From Desulfobacter sp. (GTDB lineage Bacteria; Desulfobacterota; Desulfobacteria; Desulfobacterales; Desulfobacteraceae): a stretch of 11,218 nt of DNA. Shown here in pieces: positions 1-7,231 of this stretch. The stretch lies in assembly GCA_030145005.1 (NCBI GenBank), contig JAQYWJ010000054.1, positions 1-11,218 on the forward strand, in the 5' to 3' direction. The notes beneath the pieces are model-generated. The model saw nothing but the letters and a program-made list of their open reading frames with translations. It did not search any database and had not been told where the DNA came from. Each line of letters starts with the position of its first letter. Within the stretch, counting starts at the first letter, position 1. The position numbers and the translations under genes are program-made.

Positions 1-124
1 GTCTTTTAAGCCGCCCTCGGCGTTACGCCAAAGGACATCAGGAACAATATGATTACATTGGCGTGCCTTGATGGCGACTTAAAATCCGGCGCATCTGTGG
101 CAGATTTAATTCTGACCACGGGCC

Positions 125-958
125 TTAGCCGTAACTGTGAAGCCCGGATAAAACGAAATTCACGCCGAAATAGGTGAACAGAACCCCTAAAAATCCGATG
201 ATGGAAACAATGGCAAGATTTTTTCCGTACCACCCGCGCATCAGCCGTAGATGCAGGAAAATGGCGTAAATAAACCAGGTGATCAAAGACCAGGTCTCTT
301 TAGGATCCCAGGACCAGTATTTACCCCAGGCGGAATTGGCCCAGACAGAGCCTGTGATAATACCGATGGTCAGAAAAAGAAACCCGAAAACGATCATCTG
401 GTAGGTTAATTCATCAATGGTATCCCAGTCCGGCAGTCTTGCAAACAGACGTTTTGCCCCGGGATCTTTGGGTTTGATGAAGTACATAAAGCTGAACCCA
501 AAGGCAAGGGCAAAGCCTGCATACCCCAGAAAACAGGTAATTACATGGGCAATGAGCCAGTTGGACTTAAGTGCGGGGATCAAAGGCGTGATTTTTGACG
601 TGATGGACGGATCAAAGCTGGCATAGGCAATACCCAGAAAGATCAAGGGAGAGACAAATACGCCGATGATGCTTTCCTTGTATTTGAATTCCACAAACAC
701 ATAAAGGGCGGCGGTAGTCCATGAAAAAAAGACCAGGGACTCATACATATTGGAAAAGGGTGCATGCCCGTATCCCATGTGGTAGGACTCCATCCACCGC
801 AGTAAAATCCCGCAGGTATTGGCCACGAGTCCGATAACAATCACCCAGAATCCAAGCCGGGCAAACGCCTGTTTTTTGAAGGAAAAAGATCCAATATAAA
901 ATACCGATGCCAGAGCATAGATAAATGTTGCAGCCGATAAAAGCAGGGATGAATTCAT
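125..958 (-). CDS. ccsB: Cytochrome c biogenesis protein CcsB/ResC (CcsA family)
   Basis: A polytopic inner-membrane protein that, with ResB, exports haem and attaches it to CXXCH sites of c-type cytochromes outside the membrane (System II). The 277-residue product is full length for the family and has about eight hydrophobic segments. The tryptophan-rich haem-binding motif lies near residues 211-224 (WGKYWSWDPKETW). Conserved flanking histidines are visible at about 138 and 236, and the family C-terminal GVNFVLSGLHSYG is intact. The ATG overlaps the resB stop codon as ATGA, so the two are probably translationally coupled. A purine-rich AAAGGACG lies just upstream inside resB. Seen directly: motifs, length and overlap. 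Haem-lyase function is established for the family. No downstream gene is supported between here and the window edge. Confidence 0.95.
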   Translation of the reverse strand: MNSSLLLSAATFIYALASVFYIGSFSFKKQAFARLGFWVIVIGLVANTCGILLRWMESYHMGYGHAPFSNMYESLVFFSWTTAALYVFVEFKYKESIIGVFVSPLIFLGIAYASFDPSITSKITPLIPALKSNWLIAHVITCFLGYAGFALAFGFSFMYFIKPKDPGAKRLFARLPDWDTIDELTYQMIVFGFLFLTIGIITGSVWANSAWGKYWSWDPKETWSLITWFIYAIFLHLRLMRGWYGKNLAIVSIIGFLGVLFTYFGVNFVLSGLHSYG

Positions 959-2325
959 TTGCCTGATACGTCCTTTAATTCCTTTACAAGTTTTTTAACG
1001 ATCAAATTGGTACTCTGGGCGTTGCGGTTGGCCCGGCCGGCCACCCACACACGGGTACTGCCGGATCCGGCTTGTTCAAGGCCGATGCACACGGACTGAT
1101 GGGAAACAAAGAAAGTGACCCAACACCCGATAATCATAAGAAGAAAGCCTGTATAAACAAAGGGAACGCCCGGGTCCTTTGTCACTTGAAGGCCGGTGTA
1201 ATAAGCCTTGTCCCAGGATTTGACCTCAACTGTGAATCTGCCCTTGCGCATTTTATCAAAGGTGGGAAACTTGGTGGGCAAAACAATTTGGACATTCCTG
1301 CCATTGGTTGTATCAAGGCGCCCGATAAAAGCCTCACCAAGGTCATGACCGTTGAAGTCATAATGGGGTACAAATCCTTCAAATATAAAATTACCGGCAC
1401 CAGCCGGCAGTGACACGACACCGCCGTTTTTTATGGTGTGTGTCTCAACTGTTCCGGTTTCACTGTCAATGATTTCAAACAAGGCTTCATCAGGTGTTGT
1501 TGCACCGTAGTAAGCCTGGAAGATATTGATGCCCTTGTACCTTAACGGGTGGTTGACCAGAATATCTTCCGTAAAACTTTCCTGGTTGTTTTCAAGGATG
1601 GTCAGACTGGATTTAAATTCGTCCGGCGCCCCTGTATCGTAAAATTTAACCTGAAAATCATTGCACCGGACCGTGAACGGCAGCTTTATGGGCAACCGTG
1701 TATGGGTATCAAACACGGTATCTGCGGTTTGCCCTTCATCCAGGCGCAAATTGGCCTTAAATCCCAATGCAGACCCGATCAGGGCACCGGCAAGCAGCAT
1801 AAGCACACTTGCATGGACCACGTAAACCCCAAGGCGGGACCACCGGCCTTTTTCTGCATACAAAATCAGACCTGTTTCACCTGTCTTTTCAATAACTTTA
1901 CCGGCCCGTCCGGCAAGCACCTGTTTTGCCTGGCGCGCAAAGCGGTCCATGGGAAGGTGACACTCAAACTGCTGTCTGTTTTTAGTTTTTTCAAACCGCC
2001 GTGGATTAACTGAAATATTTTTAGGAAAAATAATTTTCCAGGTAACCGAAAGCCGATCAATGGAACAAACAACAATATTGACGCATAATACCACCATGAG
2101 CAGCAGAAACCACCAGGCCTGATACATCCTGTCCAGATGAAGCACCTGGATCATATTGTATAGTCCTGGGCCGTAAAGCCTGATATAGGCTTCGGGACTT
2201 CCGTTCTGCAAAAGCACAGTCCCAATGATTGAGGTTAAGGCTAAAAGCACCAGGGTATAAACAGTGAGTTTCACCGAGGCAAAAAACATCCAGATCTGAT
2301 CGGCAAAGCTGTCTTTTTGTTTCAA
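955..2325 (-). CDS. resB: Cytochrome c biogenesis protein ResB (Ccs1)
   Basis: Partner of CcsB in the System II haem ligation complex of the inner membrane, thought to handle apocytochrome thiols and haem. The 456 residues show the ResB layout: a short cytoplasmic N-terminus, transmembrane segments at about 15-38, 70-90 and 165-187, a large extracytoplasmic domain at about 190-385 containing the conserved stretch NHPLRYKGINIFQAYYG (258-274), and a last transmembrane segment at about 388-408. A histidine at 171 sits in the third helix. The only plausible start is TTG at 2323-2325: no ATG or GTG lies between it and the nearest upstream in-frame stop, and only a weak purine stretch (GAAAGA) precedes it. 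The 141-bp gap to the broken recD shows no promoter I trust, so the transcript may begin further upstream. Confidence 0.93.
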   Translation of the reverse strand: MKQKDSFADQIWMFFASVKLTVYTLVLLALTSIIGTVLLQNGSPEAYIRLYGPGLYNMIQVLHLDRMYQAWWFLLLMVVLCVNIVVCSIDRLSVTWKIIFPKNISVNPRRFEKTKNRQQFECHLPMDRFARQAKQVLAGRAGKVIEKTGETGLILYAEKGRWSRLGVYVVHASVLMLLAGALIGSALGFKANLRLDEGQTADTVFDTHTRLPIKLPFTVRCNDFQVKFYDTGAPDEFKSSLTILENNQESFTEDILVNHPLRYKGINIFQAYYGATTPDEALFEIIDSETGTVETHTIKNGGVVSLPAGAGNFIFEGFVPHYDFNGHDLGEAFIGRLDTTNGRNVQIVLPTKFPTFDKMRKGRFTVEVKSWDKAYYTGLQVTKDPGVPFVYTGFLLMIIGCWVTFFVSHQSVCIGLEQAGSGSTRVWVAGRANRNAQSTNLIVKKLVKELKDVSGK

Positions 2326-2466
2326 AACAATTCTTTCACTAAAAGTTTGTATGAAAACCCCAGAGCTGCTCAGGCGGCTTTCATGTTATATTATTATGTC
2401 ATACCCGGCAGCGCTTACCAGACTGACCCATGCCAGTCAGCATATCTGCCCACCGTTGTTCGAGAT

Positions 2467-4198
2467 CTATTTCCCGTCCAATACTGCCTGCAGGTTGGAT
2501 CTGCGTTCAACCGAGGTCTGTACGGCCTGCCGGATCATGGGCATGCTGCCGAAAATAATCACTTTTTTCCGGGACCGCGTGATACCCGTATAAAGCAGCT
2601 GCCGGGTAACAACCGGTGATATCTGTTCAGGGATAAGAATCAGCACAGTGTCAAATTCCGATCCCTGGCTTTTATGGACGGTCACGGCAAAGCCAAGCTC
2701 ACATTCAGGCAGATCAGACAACCTGAAATGCCTGCTATCTGATTGCCCCGATTCTAATTGTTCTGGGGCAAACCAGGCCGTTGATATCCCGTTTTCTTCA
2801 AGGACCACACAGGTATCACCGTTAAACAGCAACCTTTTGTAATCATTGCGCCGGACCATCAAAAGCTTTTTAAATACAGGCCGATTTATACCATCTTTCC
2901 CTTCAGATCGTAATATTTTTTCACATAGATGATTAATTTGTAATGTTCCGCTGTTTCCTGAATTATGGGGGCACAGTATCCGAAAGCCGTCAAGGACAGC
3001 CATGGCCTGGTCACAAGATGCTGCATCCCAAAGCGGCTTGTACCCTTCCAGGATACAGGATTCAAGGCGGGTCTGATATCCTTCGTCTTCGTCGGTATCC
3101 ACAAATACAAGATCAGGATAATCTGCCTTAAGGATATCTGCCACAGTATCCGCATCACTGACATTAACGGCCTTTGCAAGCTTTTCAATGCCGACTTTAC
3201 CCCCGGACCTGAAATTAACATCCAAAAACACCCGGAAATCGGACAAAATATCTGCATGACACAGATCAAAAAACACGGCACCGGCCTGAACAGGAGAAAG
3301 TTGATTCATATCACCGAGCATGACAATACGTGCATCAGGGCTGATGGCTTCAAAAAGCCTTGTCATAAGCGCCATGTTCATCAATAATCACCAGGTCTGC
3401 GGCCAGGGGGTTCTCTGCATTGTGCCGGAACCCTGTTCCGTTTTTCACGGGTTTAAGCGCACTGTGGATGGTGGCCCCGTTTTTCAACCTGGCAGCGGCT
3501 TTACCGGTGGGTGCCAAGCACATCACCCGAGGAGGCTTCAGGTCATTTTCATTGGCCCAGGTTGTCAAAAGTGTCTGTATTATATCGGTAATATAGGTTT
3601 TTCCGGTACCCGGCCCCCCGGATACCATTATAAAACCGGAACAAAGGGCCTTTTTAACAGCCTGCTGCTGTCCAAAAGTCCTGTGGGTATCCCGGCTGTC
3701 AAAATAAGACGCCGGCCTGTGATTCACAAATTCATCATCAGGTCCGGAAATCTGCCTTTTAATCCGTGCTCTGATATTATCTGAGAGCCGGCATTGAAAA
3801 TCATAGTACCGGGAAAGATAAAGATTGTTGTCACGGTCAAGGATCAAGGGATATTTAGCAATCCAGGATGCCATGTCATTTTCTTTTTTCCCGCAATTTG
3901 GGACTTCCATGCCCACCATGGCAGAATTTTCAAGGATATTGCACCAGGATTCGAGTTCAGGAAGCCGGATAAGCTCTTTTCCCTCAGACGTTTCCAGGAC
4001 GGTACCGGCCAAGCCTGTAAGATCCAGACATATGCAGCCTTTGGAAAGCGCCCTGCAGGTCAATGCTGCGGAAAGAATTTCCAGCGGTTTTGCATCTTTA
4101 AAGATATTGGCCATGGTTGTGCAAAAATAGTAGTCCAGATGGGAAAAAAGTCCCGATTCATGGAGAATGCCAAGATTATTGAAGGAAAAGTCACTCAT
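2467..4198 (-). pseudogene. recD: Broken recD-like exonuclease V alpha subunit helicase
   Basis: An SF1B 5'-3' DNA helicase, normally the alpha subunit of RecBCD. Two overlapping frames encode it. Residues 1-274 (4198 down to 3377) carry the N-terminal RecD domain, a Q-like motif FGQQQAV (185-191), Walker A GGPGTGKT (194-201) and the motif Ia-type stretch APTGKAAARL. The frame breaks right after IIDE of Walker B. The second frame resumes with MNMALMTRLFEAI and carries motif III (GDMNQLSPVQAG), the VTVHKSQGSEFD motif and motif VI (YTGITRSRK). The fragments total about 585 residues, the normal RecD length, with only three residues missing: those expected as Ala-Ser-Met of DEASM. The break lies at GATGAA, 3377-3382. 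The start has no clear ribosome binding site. No recB or recC is adjacent. The gene could be intact in the organism if this is a sequencing error. Confidence 0.88.
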
Positions 4199-4221
4199 GC
4201 CCTTATTTTACCAGGAGGGAT

Positions 4222-4255
4222 CAAAAAAAGTATGTGAGGGGCCGCCGGCACCCCT
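4222..4255 (-). terminator. Weak terminator-like hairpin just upstream of recD
   Basis: On the minus strand the arms AGGGG and CCCCT (4251-4255 and 4237-4241) enclose a GC-rich inner stretch. A run of seven T follows, but seven bases after the stem, so this is an imperfect terminator. It ends about 24 bp before the recD start and could reduce read-through into recD. Confidence 0.35.
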
Positions 4256-4302
4256 GTCTCTTTGACGGTGTTATTATGACTGTCAGGTGAATTCAATGGC
4301 CC

Positions 4303-4332
4303 TAATATAAAATCCGCCCCGTAAGAGGCGGA
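4303..4332 (-). terminator. Rho-independent terminator, minus strand
   Basis: A perfect 6-bp stem, TCCGCC/GGCGGA (4313-4318 with 4327-4332) and an 8-base loop, is followed on the minus strand by ATTTTATATT. It lies only 13 bp beyond the right-end boundary of the tnpB remnant at 4346, so it would stop transcripts arriving through that element. It may have belonged to whatever preceded recD before the element inserted. Confidence 0.55.
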
Positions 4333-4345
4333 CTCATCAAAATAT

Positions 4346-4506
4346 GTGAACTACTCGCCCCGAAAGGGGCAGAGCTTCGGGAGTCAGGCTGCTTGAGCCT
4401 GCTCCTTCTTTTTTGACGCTTCTCAGCTATGTGCACATATTGCTTTTGCTCTATGCGTCTTACCGGTAGCTCCACGTCCTATACCCAAAAAAAAATTCTT
4501 TTTGGG
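4346..4506 (-). ncRNA. Remnant right end / omega (re)RNA-like structured RNA of an IS605-type element
   Basis: Reading the minus strand towards 4346 there are three hairpins. One is CCCAAAAA paired with TTTTTGGG (4484-4506), inside the old tnpB 3' coding end. The second is CAGGCT/AGCCTG (4385-4390 with 4396-4401), after the stop. The terminal one is GCCCC/GGGGC (4357-4361 with 4366-4370), followed by GAGTAGTTCAC at the boundary. The same three sit in the same order in the copy at 10963-11122 with different bases but preserved pairing. Similarity between copies ends abruptly after the terminal TTCAC, marking the element end. In known IS200/IS605 elements this region yields the TnpB guide RNA, with the guide just outside the boundary. 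Whether this remnant is transcribed is unknown. Confidence 0.45.
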
Positions 4507-4608
4507 CAACTCCGTTCCAGAGTCTAAAATTTGGTTGCTATATTACACTATGTATTAACTTTATGCGATGTTGTTCGCATAGCGAGTGTGGCCGCAACCT
4601 GCACACTC
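4423..4608 (-). pseudogene. tnpB: Decayed C-terminal fragment of TnpB (IS200/IS605 superfamily)
   Basis: Translated in the frame of the intact copy at the right end of the window, this reads ECAGCGHTRYANNIA, then three TAA codons (4561-4563, 4555-4557, 4543-4545), then an open stretch QILDSGTELPKKNFFLG through GIGRGATGKTHRAKAI to a TGA at 4423. From the zinc-finger cysteine to the conserved DSGTEL the codon count is the same as in the other copy (25), so decay was by substitution rather than insertion or deletion. The RuvC-III aspartate (AD in the other copy) is Asn here. Upstream of 4608 I find no recognisable TnpB sequence, so the element is 5'-truncated. It cannot encode an active nuclease. 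Confidence 0.75.
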
Positions 4609-4710
4609 TTAAGTGAGTATATCCAATAGCAGATGAAAAATAAATAAAAAAGCTCGCTTGACCCACCCTTAAAAAGAGCGGAATTGCGCATCGCAACGTT
4701 CAAAAATGAT

Positions 4711-4992
4711 TTATGCAATGGTGTGATGAATAGATCCTTTGGAATCATCCTTGGGTACGGACCTAACCGATGCTGAAAGACGGCGGTCAGGGCTTTTCCT
4801 TCGATCTTTCTTAAAGGACAAAGTAACAATCACACCGTCTCTGACGCTTTTCCTGCGGTCATACGGCGTCTTGCGCCTGTCTTTTTTGCGATTCAAAACA
4901 TTGGTCTGATATCCACCGTCAAAGCCATGTCCTCTGTCTCCAGTTTCTATAATCTTATTGGCAACCGGTAGTATTTTATTTTCTGCATTCAT
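4711..4992 (-). CDS. Small basic hypothetical protein with DRRK repeats
   Basis: I do not recognise a named family. The 93-residue product is rich in Lys, Arg and Asp and holds two related basic blocks: NRKKDRRKTPYDRRKS at about 34-49 and FKKDRRKSPDRRLS at about 60-73, joined by the hydrophobic VRDGVIVTLS. There is no signal peptide or membrane segment. Such DRR-type motifs are known from the N-termini of PilZ-like and other small cytoplasmic proteins in related bacteria, but no domain is visible. The ATG lacks a convincing ribosome binding site: AT-rich sequence precedes it. Its residue pattern looks protein-like and it overlaps no better gene, so I keep it with moderate confidence. It stands alone between mobile-element debris and the hemL operon. 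Confidence 0.5.
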   Translation of the reverse strand: MNAENKILPVANKIIETGDRGHGFDGGYQTNVLNRKKDRRKTPYDRRKSVRDGVIVTLSFKKDRRKSPDRRLSASVRSVPKDDSKGSIHHTIA

Positions 4993-5165
4993 AATAATAA
5001 CTTATCTATCTATTCTTTTTCTTTTTTTCCAAAATCATTTCTAACTTCTTAAATACATATCGGCAACGAATATATATATCTTTAATATTTACAGAACAAC
5101 GTGGTATTAATCTTTACTAAAGATATAATTAAACTGGAAATTTTCCCGGTGCAGGCTGCTACGGC

Positions 5166-5597
5166 TCATTTCTTATTTTCACACTCATCCACATATCTGT
5201 GGATTCTTAAAAATGGAATAAACAGCGTGTCTGTGGCTTCAAAATGTCTAATAAGCCAGTCCCGTAATTCCACAATGTCCTCAATGGCCAGATTATCAAC
5301 GTCTTCTGCAATTTCACGACGAAGGCCAATGGCTTTTTTTATAAACCGGCGATGGGTCTTTGAATGGGTGTCAAGATCAGGATACCCTTTTCGGCCAAGA
5401 ATTTTTTCCTCCTTTGAAAAAAAAATCTTGCCGAAATCATTGATCTCGGTAATCAAATTTGCCACATCCTTGGCGTCGCCCTTATTCGTCTTAATTTCAA
5501 TGAGCGCATTAAACATATCCATAAGTTGTTTACGGCATTCATCAAGTTCAGGCACATCCACACTATATTTTTCATCCCATTCAATAAAATTGGTCAT
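5166..5597 (-). CDS. Hemerythrin-like protein with an altered iron site
   Basis: A bacteriohemerythrin-type four-helix bundle of 143 residues, close to the usual single-domain length. It starts with the family hallmark WDEKYSVDVPELD (7-19). Ligands of the Fe1 site are present: His78 and His82 (HSKTH) and His118 (RHFEATD), plus bridging Glu63 (FSKEE) and Asp123. The two histidines that normally hold Fe2 are absent: the DxQH position reads DECR (Arg22 for His), and the HFxxEE position reads FFSKEE (Phe59 for His). Classical family members bind O2 at a di-iron centre; this one probably cannot build the standard centre. The ribosome binding site AAGGAGAG lies inside the end of the upstream membrane-protein gene, 3 bp away, so it is the last gene of the hemL operon. 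Function is otherwise unknown. Confidence 0.9.
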   Translation of the reverse strand: MTNFIEWDEKYSVDVPELDECRKQLMDMFNALIEIKTNKGDAKDVANLITEINDFGKIFFSKEEKILGRKGYPDLDTHSKTHRRFIKKAIGLRREIAEDVDNLAIEDIVELRDWLIRHFEATDTLFIPFLRIHRYVDECENKK

Positions 5598-5600
5598 GGG

Positions 5601-5801
5601 TCACTCTCCTTTGTTCTTTTTTTTGTTTTTCCCCAGCCACAGGGTGGCCATCATACCGATGGATATCAGTATGGCAACAATTACGGCAAAGGTAATTCCA
5701 TGCTGCCCGAACTGTGGGTAAATGACAAAAGGCACCAGATAGCCGTACAAAAATGAATGCAGCATTCCGATGCCAATAAGTCTGATTGCGATTTTTGTCA
5801 C
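5601..5801 (-). CDS. Small two-helix inner-membrane protein, unknown function
   Basis: A 66-residue protein with two predicted transmembrane segments (about 6-28 and 36-57) and a strongly basic C-terminal tail (GKNKKKNKGE) that should stay in the cytoplasm. I do not recognise the family. The start is GTG at 5799-5801, overlapping the mpl stop codon as GTGA, which implies translational coupling; GGAG lies upstream within mpl. The next gene (hemerythrin-like) starts 3 bp after its stop. The tight packing makes it very likely real and co-expressed with mpl and the hemerythrin-like gene. A link to the hemerythrin-like protein, such as membrane anchoring or sensing, is only a guess from position. 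Confidence 0.75.
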   Translation of the reverse strand: MTKIAIRLIGIGMLHSFLYGYLVPFVIYPQFGQHGITFAVIVAILISIGMMATLWLGKNKKKNKGE

Positions 5802-7231
5802 CCCAGTCGCTCCAAAAGCCGCTGGTGAATATTTCCAAACCCGCCATTGGACATGACCAGAACAAGATCTTTGGGTTTAAGTTCCAAGGCAAGAAAATCA
5901 ATCACCTGGCCAGGGTCACGGAAATGGTGGGCGGCTCGGCCCCTTTTGCAAATATCTTCGGTCAGACGTTCGGGTGAAAACCGCTCTTTTTCAGGAATAT
6001 TCTTTTTAACCCCGGGAGAACAGATGCACACCAGGTCTGCCAGGTCAAAGCATGCCGGATAGATAGCTTGGAAAATATTTCTCATGCTGGTATTGGTTCT
6101 TGGCTCAAATACGGCAACCAGGCGGCCCTGGGGATAAAACGGTTTGACTGCGGCAATGGTTTCCTTAACCGCTGTCGGATGATGGGCAAAATCATCCATC
6201 ACCGTGATACCGGCAACCTGCCCCCTTATTTCCTGACGTCTTTTAACACCGCTAAAGGTTGAAAGCCCGCGGGCAATGTCAGCCTCCTCTATCCCCAGGC
6301 TGCGGGCTGCGGCAATACAGGCCGTTGCATTGAAAAGGTTGTGCCGCCCGGGCAGATCCGTTTGTATATTGATATCCGTACCAGGGCCTGTGATGCGGGC
6401 AAGGGTATGCAAACGACCCGTACCAGGATCCGACTCACTGCTCAGGCGATGGTCATGCACCTGCCACATGGCGTTGGGTCCGTAAGTCTGAAGTTCAACA
6501 ACACCCGCCTGTTCCAGTACCTGCATCAGATTGAAGTTTTCCTTGCAGGCAATAATACGGCTTTTATCTTTGATCTTTGAAACCAGGGCATCAAAAGCCC
6601 GGCAAATATGATCCAGGTCGTCAAAGATATCTGCATGGTCAAATTCAATGCCGGTCATAATGGTTATAAAAGGGTCATAATGCATGAACTTTGGCCCCTT
6701 ATCAAAAAAAGCCGTATCATACTCATCCCCCTCTATCACCATGTATTCCCCGTCACCGATTTTAAATGAGGCGTTATAATCCTTTAAAATTCCCCCGATC
6801 ATAAATGAAGGGGAAAGACCGGCAGTGTCCAACAAATGTGCCATGATGGCAGAGGTGGTTGTTTTACCGTGGGTACCGGTGACAAGAATAATCTTCTTGT
6901 CATTGGCAATAAAACGGTTCACAGCCTGGGGCATGGACATATAGGCAAGCCCCCTTTCCATTACGGCAACGGCTTCCGGGTTATCACGTGTCACGGCATT
7001 GCCGATAATAACAAGGTCCGGAACCCGGTTTGGATCATCACTGATATTGGCTGGATCAAATCCGGAAAAAAGCGTAATCCCGTTATCTTCAAGAAAATCG
7101 CTCATGGGCGGATAAACGTTCTGGTCTGACCCAGTGACAATATAACCCATTTTTTTAAGGATACAGGCCAAAGTCCCCATGCCGGTACCACAAGCTGCGA
7201 CCAGATGAATCCGCTTAATTGAATCAGCCAT
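5798..7231 (-). CDS. mpl: UDP-N-acetylmuramate:L-Ala-gamma-D-Glu-mDAP ligase (Mpl, Mur ligase family)
   Basis: A cytoplasmic Mur ligase that joins recycled murein tripeptide to UDP-MurNAc using ATP. The 477 residues show the three-domain pattern: an N-terminal Rossmann domain with ACGTGMGTLA (about 13-22), the ATP loop GTHGKTTT (119-126), the EGDEYDTAFFDKGPKF stretch (167-182) typical of Mpl, LPGRHN (293-298), SGVKRRQE (about 328-334), DDFAHHP (346-352), FEPRTNTS (375-382) and the C-terminal SNGGFGNIHQ. EGDEYDTAFFDKGP and SNGGFG favour Mpl over MurC, but substrate choice is inferred from these motifs alone. The ATG overlaps the hemL stop codon by one base (TAATG). It belongs to the hemL operon; the pairing with haem synthesis has no obvious biochemical reason. 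Confidence 0.92.
   Translation of the reverse strand: MADSIKRIHLVAACGTGMGTLACILKKMGYIVTGSDQNVYPPMSDFLEDNGITLFSGFDPANISDDPNRVPDLVIIGNAVTRDNPEAVAVMERGLAYMSMPQAVNRFIANDKKIILVTGTHGKTTTSAIMAHLLDTAGLSPSFMIGGILKDYNASFKIGDGEYMVIEGDEYDTAFFDKGPKFMHYDPFITIMTGIEFDHADIFDDLDHICRAFDALVSKIKDKSRIIACKENFNLMQVLEQAGVVELQTYGPNAMWQVHDHRLSSESDPGTGRLHTLARITGPGTDINIQTDLPGRHNLFNATACIAAARSLGIEEADIARGLSTFSGVKRRQEIRGQVAGITVMDDFAHHPTAVKETIAAVKPFYPQGRLVAVFEPRTNTSMRNIFQAIYPACFDLADLVCICSPGVKKNIPEKERFSPERLTEDICKRGRAAHHFRDPGQVIDFLALELKPKDLVLVMSNGGFGNIHQRLLERLG

Noticed and set aside
6..233. Minus-strand frame of 75 codons past the end of ccsB
   Set aside because: About 100 bases lie inside ccsB in another frame, the composition is arginine/histidine-rich without a recognisable motif, and no ribosome binding site is seen.
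2421..2438. Inverted repeat GACTG/CAGTC between recD and resB
   Set aside because: The stem is only 5 bp with an 8-base loop and there is no T run after it on either strand, so it is not a supportable terminator.
3350..3384. Programmed ribosomal frameshift in recD
   Set aside because: A shift could join the frames, but it would still lack the three Walker B residues Ala-Ser-Met, and no slippery heptamer is present at the junction. A deletion explains it better.
4628..4675. Possible terminator around GCTC/GAGC with T run on the minus strand
   Set aside because: Only four base pairs with a loop of about 20 bases.
4548..4829. 93-codon minus-strand frame overlapping the tnpB remnant
   Set aside because: It crosses the boundary between the decayed tnpB and unrelated sequence in a frame different from the TnpB one and has no family-like pattern.
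5110..5124. Palindrome ATCTTTACTAAAGAT in the AT-rich gap
   Set aside because: Arms pair perfectly, but the region is strongly AT-rich, there is no promoter of quality next to it, and the one-base loop makes an RNA hairpin unlikely.
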